A stretch of 64,000 nucleotides of DNA from Aquisphaera giovannonii (lineage in GTDB: Bacteria; Planctomycetota; Planctomycetia; Isosphaerales; Isosphaeraceae): positions 7,688,001-7,752,000 of the forward strand of contig NZ_CP042997.1 of assembly GCF_008087625.1 (NCBI RefSeq). Reading direction: 5' to 3'. This document shows, in pieces, positions 1 to 8,947 of this stretch; position 1 is the stretch's first letter, and every line of letters begins with the position of its first letter. The translations under genes were made by a program, and so were the position numbers. The notes beneath the pieces are model-generated. The model worked only from the letters and a program-made list of their open reading frames with translations. It made no database searches and was not told where the DNA came from.

Positions 1-1
1 G

Positions 2-391
2 CCGCCCTCGCTGAACGAGAAGCAGCGCGAGGTCTTCAGCCTGCTCGTCGAGGCGTGCAATGCGCTCCGACGCGAGAACCACGAAGTCCTCTACGCCTCG
101 ATGATCAAGGACACGATGAAGCGGAAGAAGCCGTCCTTCGACGAGAGCTACTACGGCTACCGCAGCTTCACGCACCTGATGGAGGACGCGGACAACCTCG
201 CCCTCGTGGACATCGAGCGCAACCCCAAGAGCGGCACGTACGTGGTCACCCGGATCTGCGGCGAAGGCGAGGACCGCTCACCCGGGACGATCGCCGCCCG
301 CCCGTCGGATTCGGCGGACTCGCGCCCCGCCTCCAGGTCCGGCCGGGGCCGGTCGGGGAACGAAGGCCAGGGCGGCGGCCATCGCCGCTGA
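2..391 (+). CDS. C-terminal end of an OST-HTH/LOTUS-like domain protein (5' truncated by window edge)
   Basis: The frame is open from base 2 to the TGA at 389-391, so the start lies outside the window and about 129 residues are visible. The first 85 or so residues look like a compact winged-helix module (ASMIKDTMKRKKPSFDE, then YGYRSFTHLMEDA and a closing strand GTYVVTRICG), which is the pattern of the OST-HTH/LOTUS domain that often ends bacterial NYN/LabA-type ribonucleases. The last 40 residues are a low-complexity Arg/Gly/Ser tail. In this family the domain is thought to bind RNA and the catalytic NYN domain precedes it, but that part is not in view, so nuclease activity is inference. No other gene is linked downstream. 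Confidence 0.6.
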   Translation, partial: PPSLNEKQREVFSLLVEACNALRRENHEVLYASMIKDTMKRKKPSFDESYYGYRSFTHLMEDADNLALVDIERNPKSGTYVVTRICGEGEDRSPGTIAARPSDSADSRPASRSGRGRSGNEGQGGGHRR

Positions 392-567
392 TCCGAACGC
401 GGCCGCCTCGTCCCCATCGGATGGTGCCCCTCCGGACGACCTGCCCGGGCGGCCCTTCCCTGCACGCAGGACCTGGAATACAGTTGAGCGAAGGGTCGAC
501 GTGCAGGGTCCTGCTCTTTCACGCGTCTCGGCGTCCGCATACCGGACTTCCGGCGGGAGTGTCGGCG

Positions 568-1929
568 ATGTTCGCTTCTCAACTCGTCCCCCGTCTCGCC
601 ATCGCCGCTTCGCTCCTGCTCGCCGCCCAGGCCGCGGCCCAGGGTCCGCCGGCGCCCGCCGCGAACGATCCCGCCCAGTCGAGCCCCGAGGAGGCCCTGA
701 AGGGCCAGTCGCTGAAGAAATCCGGGGCGGCCTGGATCCTCCCCGACGAGGCGTCCATCCTCAAGGACCTGCGCGATGCCCGCGAGCTGTACCGTCGCGT
801 CGAGCAGGGCATGGCAGGTCAGCAGCAATTCGAGATAGAAGCCCAGCGGCAGAAGATGGAGATGACGCAGCTCCGCACCCAGAGCTCCCTGCTCCAGCAG
901 CAGGTCGAGCACTACGATCAGCAGCTCGAACAGATGGGCTCCTCGGTCGCCGGGAATCCGCTCTTCAACTACCAGCGGGATGAGCTGAGTCAGGAGAGGA
1001 ATCGGATCGTCGGCGCGTTGAACCAGGTCAACAACCGGCTGAACCAGCTCGACAAGGAAGACCGGGACCGGGACAAGAACCGCGACAGCGACCCCTCGCT
1101 CCTGCTCAACGCCGAGGTCGCGGAGGCACGCGAGAAATACATGCAGTCGATCTACGACCTCCGCAAGGCCGTGGATGCATTACGCGACAAATATGCCGAA
1201 CTGGCGAAGAAGCCGGAAGTGACGCAGGCCCTCGACGCCCTGTCCGCCTCGTCGAGGTCGAAGCAGCGACTCGGCCCGTCGAAGCCCCTGCTGGAAGCCA
1301 TCAAGTTCCTGGAGAAGGCCGAGGGCTCGGTCAAGAGCGAGTCGATCGAGCTGCACAGGGAGGGCGGCGTCTTCCACGTCTACGCCACCTTGAACAAGGT
1401 GCCGACGAAGATGGTCTTCGACACCGGGGCGGGCCTCACGACCCTCTCGGCGAAGCTGGCCCAGAAGATCGGCGTGAAGTCCAGCCCGACCGACCAGGAC
1501 GTCGAATTGAAGACGGCCGACGGGACCCTCATCAAGACGAAGGTCCAGATGATCCCGTCGGTCCGGGTCGGCAAGTTTAACGTCCCCAACGTGGAGTGCG
1601 CCGTCATGCCCGAGGACAAGGGCGACATCGACCCGCTCCTCGGCCAGAGCTTCTTCAAGCACTTCAAGGTCGAGTTCCGCCCCGACGCCGGCCGCCTCAG
1701 CCTCAAACGGCTGGAGACCGAATCCGACAACGGGGCGAAGGGCGTGGCCGGCTCCGGCAACGAGTTCAACTCGGACCCGCCCGCGAGCACGAAGGCCACG
1801 GACAAGGCGAGCCCCAGGTCGCGTCGACCGACCCGGACGACCAGGCCGACTCCCCGGGGCAGGCGGCCCGCGACACCCAAAGGCGACATGCCGGCCGATC
1901 CCGCGACGGGCAATTCATCGCCCAACTGA
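568..1929 (+). CDS. secreted retropepsin-like aspartic protease with coiled-coil region
   Basis: The frame runs back to base 55, but the ATG at 568 is chosen because GGGAG lies 8 bases upstream and it opens a signal peptide (residues 1-25, ending AAQAAAQG). The product has 453 residues. Residues 60-215 are rich in Gln, Glu, Arg and Lys with heptad spacing and should form coiled coil. Residues 265-380 carry a single retroviral-type aspartic protease domain: FDTGAG at 284-289 supplies the catalytic Asp (285), and DPLLGQSFF at 355-363 matches the conserved hydrophobic-Gly motif of clan AA proteases. A single domain implies a homodimer, and the coiled coil may provide the dimer contact (inference). 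The tail after residue 395 is Pro/Arg/Thr rich. The gene overlaps the 3' end of the convergent sigma-factor gene by 15 bases. The natural substrate is not evident. Confidence 0.75.
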   Translation: MFASQLVPRLAIAASLLLAAQAAAQGPPAPAANDPAQSSPEEALKGQSLKKSGAAWILPDEASILKDLRDARELYRRVEQGMAGQQQFEIEAQRQKMEMTQLRTQSSLLQQQVEHYDQQLEQMGSSVAGNPLFNYQRDELSQERNRIVGALNQVNNRLNQLDKEDRDRDKNRDSDPSLLLNAEVAEAREKYMQSIYDLRKAVDALRDKYAELAKKPEVTQALDALSASSRSKQRLGPSKPLLEAIKFLEKAEGSVKSESIELHREGGVFHVYATLNKVPTKMVFDTGAGLTTLSAKLAQKIGVKSSPTDQDVELKTADGTLIKTKVQMIPSVRVGKFNVPNVECAVMPEDKGDIDPLLGQSFFKHFKVEFRPDAGRLSLKRLETESDNGAKGVAGSGNEFNSDPPASTKATDKASPRSRRPTRTTRPTPRGRRPATPKGDMPADPATGNSSPN

Positions 1930-3438
1930 ATCGGCTCGTCCGGGCCCGGCCGCCGGTCGCTCGCCGAGCGCCTTCAGTGCGTCGTCCAGCTTCTTCTCGA
2001 GCGCGTCGACTCGGGCCCTGAGCCGAGTCACTTCCCCCTGGACCTGCGAGGCGGAGACGTCGCCGTTGCCCAGCTGGATCTCGGCCTCGACGCGGGCCTG
2101 GACGATCTCGGCCACGTCGGAGACCGTGGCCCTCCCCGCGACGAGCTCCGCACGTTCGCGCGCCTCGATGTCCCTCAGCCGTTGGACGTGCCGCAGGAGC
2201 GGGCCGCGGTCGGCGGACTTGCCCTTCTCCTGGAGTATCCGCTCGGCCACCATGACTGCCCGGCTGGCGTCGACGTACCGGTCGAGGGTGATCCGCCCTT
2301 CCTCGTAGTAGGCCTTCTGGGCCTCCAGTCTTTGTCGTGCGGCCTCCAGCAGGTCGGCCGGATTGGGCTGCGAGAAGGTGCGATCGAGCTTCCTGGTCCC
2401 CTCGGACGCCCCCGAGGCGGCCTCCTCCGCCTTCCCGTCGTCGGATTTCCCGATGGCCTTGCCCACGTCCTGAGCGGCCACGACCCGAACTGCCGCCGGC
2501 CCCTGCCCCGTCCGGGCCACGATGACGGCGCCGCCGGCGATCATCGAGGCCGCGGGGATGAGGCACAGCCCCGCGCGGATCAGCTTCTGCCATGCCATCG
2601 TCTTCAGGACTCCTCTCGCAAGGGGGAACGAACCGGCCCGGAGGAGCGCGATCTCCGAGGCCTCGCAACGCGCGAACAGGGACGCGGTCCGAACAGTCGT
2701 CGCCAGCGTGGCGGCGGAGACCGACGGGGCGACTCCGGCCGCCTCCGCGGCCGTGCCCCCCGCGCCCGCCAACCAGGCCGCCAGGGGCCCGAGCACCGCT
2801 GTGGGCGTCACCCCCCGCCGGAGGAGGCGGCCGCGGAGGCGGTCGCGGCCCCTGGCGAGGCGGCTGCGAACGGTGCCGACCGGCCACCGCAGCCGCGCGG
2901 CGGCCTCGTCGTGCGTCAGCCCTTCGAGGTAACAGAGGACGATGGCAGCCCGCTGATGTTCCGGGAGTCTGGCCAGCTCCTGGTGGACCGCTTCCAGGTC
3001 CGCGGACCGGTCGGTCACCTTCGGATCGCACTCGCCCGGCCGCTCGTCGAAGGCGCATTCGCCCTCGGCCGGCGTCTCGCGACTCCGCCTCGCCAGCATC
3101 CGCACCCTGGCCGTGGTGGCGACCCGAAGGGCCACCCCATGAAGCCAGCTCCCCAGCGAATCCCGGTTCCGCACTTTCCGGGCGCTCCGGGCGAGGACGA
3201 GGAAGACGGCCTGGAACGCGTCGTCGGCGTGGTCCCGGTCCCCGAGCACCTGGCGACAGACCCGGAGGACCATGGGCCCATGCCGATTCACGACCTCCTC
3301 GAACGCACGCTCCGACTCGTCCTCCCGTCCGTCGAGGAACGCGTCGACCAGAGGGCCATCGCCGAGCTCCCCTCGGCCCGCCCCGGAGAAGGGGATCTGG
3401 AGATCCCGGTCCAGCGCCCCGCCGCGCGATTTCGCCAT
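1915..3438 (-). CDS. ECF-type RNA polymerase sigma factor with membrane anchor and helical C-terminal module
   Basis: The 507-residue product starts with a normal ECF sigma factor: region 2 at about 45-110 (HGPMVLRVCRQVLGD, DDAFQAVFLVLAR, SLGSWLHGVALRVA) and region 4 at about 150-205 (LPEHQRAAIVLCYLEGLTHD, VGTVRSRLARGRDRLRGRL). A hydrophobic segment at 286-308 follows and should cross the membrane, placing residues 310-507 outside the cytoplasm or in the periplasm. That part holds a helical hairpin module at 358-456 (AARQRLEAQKAYYEEGRITL, AEIVQARVEAEIQL) and a terminal coiled coil at 465-493. In planctomycetes such tails are common and are thought to act as built-in sensors or anti-sigma domains; that role is inference here. 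The ATG at 3438 is preferred over upstream Met codons because these fall beyond the promoter-like element at 3475-3505. It is a close paralogue of the next gene. Confidence 0.85.
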   Translation of the reverse strand: MAKSRGGALDRDLQIPFSGAGRGELGDGPLVDAFLDGREDESERAFEEVVNRHGPMVLRVCRQVLGDRDHADDAFQAVFLVLARSARKVRNRDSLGSWLHGVALRVATTARVRMLARRSRETPAEGECAFDERPGECDPKVTDRSADLEAVHQELARLPEHQRAAIVLCYLEGLTHDEAAARLRWPVGTVRSRLARGRDRLRGRLLRRGVTPTAVLGPLAAWLAGAGGTAAEAAGVAPSVSAATLATTVRTASLFARCEASEIALLRAGSFPLARGVLKTMAWQKLIRAGLCLIPAASMIAGGAVIVARTGQGPAAVRVVAAQDVGKAIGKSDDGKAEEAASGASEGTRKLDRTFSQPNPADLLEAARQRLEAQKAYYEEGRITLDRYVDASRAVMVAERILQEKGKSADRGPLLRHVQRLRDIEARERAELVAGRATVSDVAEIVQARVEAEIQLGNGDVSASQVQGEVTRLRARVDALEKKLDDALKALGERPAAGPGRADSVGR

Positions 3439-3474
3439 GGCATAGACCCCGCTTCCGTTGAGAAACGCCACCCA

Positions 3475-3505
3475 GTAGTGCGAGGGGGACGGACGATTCA
3501 ATCCC
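3475..3505 (-). promoter_or_regulatory. ECF-type promoter-like element upstream of the 1915-3438 sigma gene
   Basis: Read on the minus strand there is an A-run, then GGGATTG (3499-3505), exactly 18 bases, then CACTAC (3475-3480). The element ends 37 bases before the ATG at 3438. The same words with the same 18-base gap occur before the paralogous sigma gene at 5470-5500. Spacing and position fit the -35 and -10 boxes of a promoter read by an ECF sigma factor. The function is inferred from conservation between the two copies. Confidence 0.55.
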
Positions 3506-3642
3506 TTTTTCTTCGCGGATGATCGGAGATGTCGATTTCGGAAGCCGGGGAGTCGATGCTCTGTCCCGGCCGGTCCTTCGCGGGGCCCTCGCCCTACCGA
3601 GCCGCGGCGGGAATGACCGCATCCTCCCATCGCGAAGCGGCC

Positions 3643-5427
3643 TCATCGGGGCCTCTCGGCGAGCTGCTTCAGGACCTCGCTCAGCGTCTTCTCCACGGCC
3701 TGCAGGCGGGCTTCGAGGGCCTTGATGTCGGGCTCGTCCGCCGCGGGGGCCGCGATGGATCCCCTCAGGCGGAGTTCCGCGGCCACGCGATTCTGCACGA
3801 TCTCGGCGAAGTCGGCGACCGTGCCGCGGCCCGCCTCCATTCGCGCCCGTTCGACCCGCTCGATCTCCTTGAGGCGGTCCACGTGCCTGGCCTGGGCTGC
3901 GCGGCGTCCCTCCTCCGCCCGGGACGCCAGCCGTTCCGCCTCCATGAGCCCCTCGCTGGCTTGAACGTAGCGATCGATCGTGATGCGTCCTTCCTCGTAA
4001 TAGACCCGTTGCGCATCGAGCCGCTGCCGTGCCGCCTCGACGAGGTCCTCGGCCCGCGGCTCCGGGAAGGGCCGATCCAGCAGCACGGAACGGCGGGCGT
4101 ATCCGAGCTCGGTCGCCACGGCGGCCAGGTCTCTGACGAGCTGCTCCTTCTCAACCGTGCCGTCCCGGGCCCGTGCGAACCTCCCTTTCGCGATGGCTTC
4201 CACATCCTCCAGCCTGTGCAGGTGGCGAACCGCCTTGGCGGACCTCGGCTCCTTCCCCAGCATCCCCTCCTCTCCATTGAGCTGGCCCTCTCCCTTGAGC
4301 AAGGCCTCCATCGCGATGCGACCTTCCCGGTACGCCTCCACCTTCTCGTCATAATCGGCCCGGGCCTTCGCGAGCTGCTCCGGAATCGCCTCCGGGGTCG
4401 TCCAGGTCTTAGGGGCGACGTCCTGCCGCGCGAGCGCGACTGAACTCACCTCGGGACGGTCTGGAAGGGTCGTCGGCCTCGCGCCGCCTTTTCCGTGTTG
4501 CGTCTGGGCGACGAGCGCGGCCCCTCCGACGACCATCGAGGCGGCGGGGACGACCGCGAGGGCGGCCAGGGTCAGAGTCCGATACGTCATGGCAGCGAGT
4601 ACCTCCTTCGCCAGGTTCACCGAGCAAGTCGAGAGGAATGCGGTGGCCATCGACTCGCCCCGCGAGAATCGCGAGGCGGTCTGCACGGTCGCCGACAGCA
4701 GCCCCACGGGGATGGCGGCGGGGAAGGCCGCGGTCCCGGCGGCCTCCGCTTCACCCGCCAGCCAGGCGGCGAGCGGGCCCAGCACGGCCGGGACCGTCAC
4801 CCCGCGGCGGGCGAGACGCCCTCGGAGCTGGTCCCGCCCGCGTGCCAGGCGGCTCCGGACGGTGCCGACGGGGCATTGCAAGCGGGCCGCGGCCTGGTCG
4901 TGCGTGAGGCCTTCCAGGTAGCAGAGCACGATCGGCTCGCGATAGGCGTCCCGCAGGCGCACCAGCTCCTCGCGGACGACCTCCGCGTCGTCCTTCCGGC
5001 GGTCGTCGTCGGCCGCCTTGCCGGCGGGCTCCCGCGAGTCGAGGTCGAGCTCGTCGGCCGGCCGCTCCTTCCGCCGCCTCTCGAGGAGCCGCGAGCGGGC
5101 CGCGGCGGAGACGCGCAACGACACCCCATAGAGCCAGCTCGCGAGCGAATCGCGCCGCCGCACCTTCGCCACGCAGCGGGCGAGCACCAGGAACACGGCC
5201 TGGAAGGCGTCGTCCGCCTCGTGAGCGTCGCCCAGCACCTGCCGACAGATCCGTAGGACCATCGGCCCATGCCGCCCCACCAGCAGGCCGAACGCCCGGT
5301 CCCGAACCTCCTCCCGGCCCGTCAGGAAGAGCTCGATCAGCCGAGCGTCGCCGTGCTCCTCGCCGGATTCGCCGGAGAAAAGCAACTCGATGTCCTGATG
5401 GAGCGATTTCGTCCCCGCGTTCGACAT
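3643..5427 (-). CDS. ECF-type RNA polymerase sigma factor with membrane anchor and duplicated helical module
   Basis: This 594-residue paralogue of the downstream sigma factor keeps the same order: region 2 at about 45-115 (HGPMVLRICRQVLGD, DDAFQAVFLVLAR), region 4 at 150-205 (YREPIVLCYLEGLTHDQAAA, VGTVRSRLARGRDQLRGRL), a membrane segment at 284-306, then a helical outer region. The outer region is longer because it contains two related hairpin modules, 350-445 (KVEAYREGRIAMEALL) and 460-556 (AARQRLDAQRVYYEEGRITI), where the paralogue has one. A coiled coil closes the protein at 566-590. The ATG at 5427 has GAGGGGAGGAGCC just upstream; an earlier in-frame Met lies inside the promoter-like element and is rejected. 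The tail is likely to sense an envelope signal or hold the factor at the membrane (inference). Confidence 0.85.
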   Translation of the reverse strand: MSNAGTKSLHQDIELLFSGESGEEHGDARLIELFLTGREEVRDRAFGLLVGRHGPMVLRICRQVLGDAHEADDAFQAVFLVLARCVAKVRRRDSLASWLYGVSLRVSAAARSRLLERRRKERPADELDLDSREPAGKAADDDRRKDDAEVVREELVRLRDAYREPIVLCYLEGLTHDQAAARLQCPVGTVRSRLARGRDQLRGRLARRGVTVPAVLGPLAAWLAGEAEAAGTAAFPAAIPVGLLSATVQTASRFSRGESMATAFLSTCSVNLAKEVLAAMTYRTLTLAALAVVPAASMVVGGAALVAQTQHGKGGARPTTLPDRPEVSSVALARQDVAPKTWTTPEAIPEQLAKARADYDEKVEAYREGRIAMEALLKGEGQLNGEEGMLGKEPRSAKAVRHLHRLEDVEAIAKGRFARARDGTVEKEQLVRDLAAVATELGYARRSVLLDRPFPEPRAEDLVEAARQRLDAQRVYYEEGRITIDRYVQASEGLMEAERLASRAEEGRRAAQARHVDRLKEIERVERARMEAGRGTVADFAEIVQNRVAAELRLRGSIAAPAADEPDIKALEARLQAVEKTLSEVLKQLAERPR

Positions 5428-5469
5428 CGGACCGGCTCCTCCCCTCGCGATGCACCGGATCGTCATCCG

Positions 5470-5500
5470 GTAGTGCATCACACGGGCGAGGACCAATCCC
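5470..5500 (-). promoter_or_regulatory. ECF-type promoter-like element upstream of the 3643-5427 sigma gene
   Basis: On the minus strand a run of seven A, then GGGATTG (5494-5500), 18 bases, then CACTAC (5470-5475), ending 43 bases before the ATG at 5427. It matches the element at 3475-3505 in both words, in the intervening length, and in the A-run in front. After CACTAC the two also share a GG-TG-CG pattern. Autoregulation by one or both sigma factors is the simplest reading. Confidence 0.55.
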
Positions 5501-5530
5501 ACTTTTTTTGCGAAAGGTCGGCGGCGAAGC

Positions 5531-8500
5531 TCAATGCATGGCTTCGCCTGTCGGGCGGTCCTCCGCCTCCCAGACCCGGACGGCGCCGTCGGCCGACGCC
5601 GACGCGAGGACGCGTCCGTCGGGGCTGAAGGCAAGGCCGTGCACCCGGTCCCGGTGGCCCCGCAGCGTGAGGGCCTCGCGACCGGTCTCGGGATCCCAGA
5701 TGCGGATCGTGCGGTCCCCCCCGGCGGAGGCCAGCCGCGAGCCGTCCGGGTGGAAGGTGAGCGCCAGGATCCAGTTCGAATGGCCGGCGAGGGTCCGGAG
5801 GCGCCGCCCGGTTTCCAGGTCCCACAGCTCGATGACCTTCCCGGCGCCGGCGGAGGCCAGGATGCGGCCGTCGGGACTGACGGCCAGGGCATGGACCGGG
5901 CCGCCAGCCTCGGTCACATTGAGCGTGCGCACCAGGCGGCCGCTGCCGTGATCCCAGACGCGGATGAGCCCGTCGCTCCCGGCCGAGATCAGTCGGTCCC
6001 CCTTGCGGGTGTAGGCCAGTGCGTGGATCGATCCGACGTGGCCCGAGAGGGTCCGCAGCGGAGATCCGGTCGCCGGATCTCGAAGCGTGATCGACCGGGG
6101 CCGGCCGTCGGCCGATGGCATCTTGCCGGACGGCTCCTGGACGACCCGGAGCGGATCGCCGCCGCCCGTCGCCAGGACCTTGCCCGACGGGTGGAACGCA
6201 AGGCTCGCGATCCCTTCGTTGTAATCCTCCGCGGAAGCGATCTCGTCGAGCGTCGTCGCATCCAGGATGCGGAGGACGCGATCCGTCCCCGCGACGGCCA
6301 GGCGTTGCCCTTCCGGGCTGTAGCGGACGGACAGCGTCGCGGGCCATCCTGTGTGCGGGTCGCGACGGATCGCCCCCGACCTCGGGTTCCAGACGACCAG
6401 CGATCGCCTGACTCCCCCCACGGCGAGCTCGACGCCGGAGGGATGGAAGGCGAGGCCGCCGACCCAGCCCGGGCGGTCCGATTCGGCTCCGGCGTGCGGG
6501 ACCTCGGCCAGCAGCCTGGATCCGGGCTCGTTCCGCAGGTCCCACACCTTGACGCATGCGTCCTGGCTCGCCGAGGCCAGGCGGGATCCGTCCGGGCTGA
6601 AACGCACGCTGAAGACCGGGGCGGCGTGCCCGTGGAACGTCGCCTGAAGCTCGCCCGTGCGGGCGTCCCAGACCCGGACGGACCGATCCAGGCACGCCGT
6701 CGCGATCCGACGACCATCGGGGCTGTACGCGAGGCCGTCCACGCGGTTGCCGAAGTCGCCGAACCGGAGGCGCTCGGAGCCCGTCTCGATGTCCCAGACG
6801 CGGACCACGCGGTCCTCGCCCGCCGACGCGAGGACCGGCTCGGACGGATGGAAGGTCACGGCGCGCACGACGCCCGCATGCCCGCGAAGTACCCTCTCCG
6901 CCACATCCCCCGGATCCGCGATGCTCCAGATCCGCACCGCGCCGTCGTCTCCCGCGGAGGCGATCCGGCGGCCGTCCGCGCTCAGGGCGACCCCGAAGAC
7001 CGGTCCGGCATGGCCGCGGAAGGTTCGCCCGGACGCGGCCGTGCTCGGCCACGGCGACGCCGCCAGGTCCCAGAGCCGGACGATCCCGTCCTGGCCGGAG
7101 GAGGCGAGCTTCGTCCCGTCCTCGGAGAACGCGACCGCCGCGGCCCAGCCCCGGTGCGCCTGGAAGGACGCCAGGGTCGATCCGTCCTTCAGCTCGTAAA
7201 CTCCCAACCAACCGCCCGGACGGGCGACCGCCAGGCGAGTCCCCGACCGATCGAAGGCGAGCCCGTAGCTCAGGCCGTCATGGCCGGGGATGTGACGGAT
7301 GGCACGGCCCGCCTGAGCATCCCAGAGGAACAGGCCCGCCGGCTCGCCGACGCAGGCGACCTGCTCGCCGTTGGGCTTGAAGGATGCGGCGCAGAGGAAT
7401 CCGTTATGGCCCCGGAGCGTCAACAACTCGGAATGGAAGCGGCGGCGGAGATGATACCACTCCCAGCCGCGGTGCGGCTCGGGGCACCGATCGAGCCATT
7501 CGTCCGCGGAGGACGGGTCGTCGCCCTCCCACGCCCGCTCGGCGGCGGCGACGAGCTCGAAGGCGGAGGATTTGGCCGCCTCCCCCAGCCCGGCCTCCGC
7601 CTGGACGCGTCTCGTCGCCTCGGCGTCGCGTTCGGATTCGGCCCTGGCGGCCGTTGCGTGGCCGCGGATGGCGAGGGCCGTCGCGATCGTCGCCACCGCG
7701 GCCAGGGCCAGGGACGCGGCCACGGCCGGCCGCCGCCTGGCCCACCGGGCGGCCCGCTCCGCGATCGACGCCGGGCGGGCCCGGATGGGGCGGTCGTCGA
7801 GCCATCGCTCCAGGTCTTCGGCCAGCGCCTCCGCGGACGGGTAGCGATCCTCGGGCGACTTGCGGAGGCAGGTCGCCACGATCGTCTCGAGGTCCCTCGG
7901 GATGAGCGGATCGATGGACCTCAGGCGGGGCGCCTCGGCCTCGCGGATGAGCTGGAGCGTGGCCACGACGGTCTCGCCGCGGAACAAGGGCCGGCCCGCG
8001 AGCATCTCGAAGAGGATCGCCCCCAGAGCGTGGATGTCCACCGCCGTCGAGGCCGAGCGGCTCTTGCCCTCGGCCTGCTCCGGCGCCATGTAGCCGGGCG
8101 TGCCGACGACCGATCCGGATGTGGTCAGCCCGTGCGATTCCGCGGACCCGAGGTGCTTCGCCAGTCCGAAGTCCGCCACGACGGGGATCAGCCGGTCGGG
8201 AGGGTCGGCGGCCCGGCCCGCGAGCATGATGTTCGCCGGCTTCAGGTCGCGGTGGAGAATCCCTCGTCGATGGGCGTAATGCACGGCCCTGGCGACGGTC
8301 GCCATCAGCCGGGCTGAGGCCCGGAAATCGCCGCGGAATCGCCCCATCCAGGCGGCGAGGTCGCCACCTTCGACCAGCTTCATGCTGTAGTAATGATATC
8401 CCTCGTGCTCGCCGCTCTCGTAGATGGGCACGATGTTCGGGTGGTCGAGGAGCGCGACCGCCCCCGCCTCGAGCCGGAATCGCACCAGGTCCTCGGGCGA

Positions 8501-8932
8501 GGCGGACCGCCCCTCGCGCGTCATCTTGAGGGCGATCGTGCGGTCCAGGCTCACCTGGCGGGCCCGGTACACGATGCCCATCCCGCCCCTGGCGAGGACG
8601 TCCAGGATCTCATAGTCGCCGAAGTAGCGCACCGGCCCGGGGATCGACCGCGGGGGATCGACCGCGCCCGAGGGCGCCGGGGGATCGGCGGGCGGAAGTT
8701 GCTGCGTGCTGGCCGGGAACGGCAGGATCGCGGGCGAGAGCCGCTCCAGGTGGTCCAGGTTCGCGAAGAACGAGGCCAGCTCCGCTTCGAGATCCGGGGC
8801 GCGTCCGAGGATCGCCGCGCGGTCGGGCGCCTCGCCCCGCTCGACGGCCTCGAGGTAGGCCGCGATGGCCTCGTTGAGCCTGCGCTCGCGATCCGGGCCC
8901 TCCGTGGGCAGGCCGGCCGGGACGCTCGTCAT
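5531..8932 (-). CDS. serine/threonine protein kinase with transmembrane segment and 14 WD40 repeats
   Basis: The 1133-residue protein has a short N-terminal helical region (15-68), a Hanks-type kinase domain at about 107-375, a membrane helix at 403-423 and a long WD40 region to the C-terminus. The kinase looks active: glycine loop RGGMGIVY (115-122), Lys136 in IALKM, HRDLKPAN with catalytic Asp229, DFG at 254-256 and GTPGYMAPEQ. The WD40 part contains 14 recognisable repeats ending in words such as VRLWDL, VRIWSI, VRVWDI and IELWDL, enough for two seven-bladed propellers. The kinase should face the cytoplasm and the propellers the other side of the membrane (inference). The ATG at 8932 follows CGGAG. 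The gene starts 15 bases after the stop of an ECF sigma gene, so the two are probably one transcript and the kinase may control that sigma factor. Confidence 0.92.
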   Translation of the reverse strand: MTSVPAGLPTEGPDRERRLNEAIAAYLEAVERGEAPDRAAILGRAPDLEAELASFFANLDHLERLSPAILPFPASTQQLPPADPPAPSGAVDPPRSIPGPVRYFGDYEILDVLARGGMGIVYRARQVSLDRTIALKMTREGRSASPEDLVRFRLEAGAVALLDHPNIVPIYESGEHEGYHYYSMKLVEGGDLAAWMGRFRGDFRASARLMATVARAVHYAHRRGILHRDLKPANIMLAGRAADPPDRLIPVVADFGLAKHLGSAESHGLTTSGSVVGTPGYMAPEQAEGKSRSASTAVDIHALGAILFEMLAGRPLFRGETVVATLQLIREAEAPRLRSIDPLIPRDLETIVATCLRKSPEDRYPSAEALAEDLERWLDDRPIRARPASIAERAARWARRRPAVAASLALAAVATIATALAIRGHATAARAESERDAEATRRVQAEAGLGEAAKSSAFELVAAAERAWEGDDPSSADEWLDRCPEPHRGWEWYHLRRRFHSELLTLRGHNGFLCAASFKPNGEQVACVGEPAGLFLWDAQAGRAIRHIPGHDGLSYGLAFDRSGTRLAVARPGGWLGVYELKDGSTLASFQAHRGWAAAVAFSEDGTKLASSGQDGIVRLWDLAASPWPSTAASGRTFRGHAGPVFGVALSADGRRIASAGDDGAVRIWSIADPGDVAERVLRGHAGVVRAVTFHPSEPVLASAGEDRVVRVWDIETGSERLRFGDFGNRVDGLAYSPDGRRIATACLDRSVRVWDARTGELQATFHGHAAPVFSVRFSPDGSRLASASQDACVKVWDLRNEPGSRLLAEVPHAGAESDRPGWVGGLAFHPSGVELAVGGVRRSLVVWNPRSGAIRRDPHTGWPATLSVRYSPEGQRLAVAGTDRVLRILDATTLDEIASAEDYNEGIASLAFHPSGKVLATGGGDPLRVVQEPSGKMPSADGRPRSITLRDPATGSPLRTLSGHVGSIHALAYTRKGDRLISAGSDGLIRVWDHGSGRLVRTLNVTEAGGPVHALAVSPDGRILASAGAGKVIELWDLETGRRLRTLAGHSNWILALTFHPDGSRLASAGGDRTIRIWDPETGREALTLRGHRDRVHGLAFSPDGRVLASASADGAVRVWEAEDRPTGEAMH

Positions 8933-8947
8933 GGCGGACTCCGCGGT

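Noticed and set aside
55-567. N-terminal extension of the aspartic protease frame
   Set aside because: It overlaps the OST-HTH gene in another frame, is Arg/Pro-rich, and would bury the signal peptide. The ATG at 568 has its own ribosome-binding site.
5534-8317. 927-codon plus-strand frame opposite the kinase/WD40 gene
   Set aside because: No domain, Arg/Asp-rich shadow composition; the opposite strand is an unmistakable kinase with WD40 repeats.
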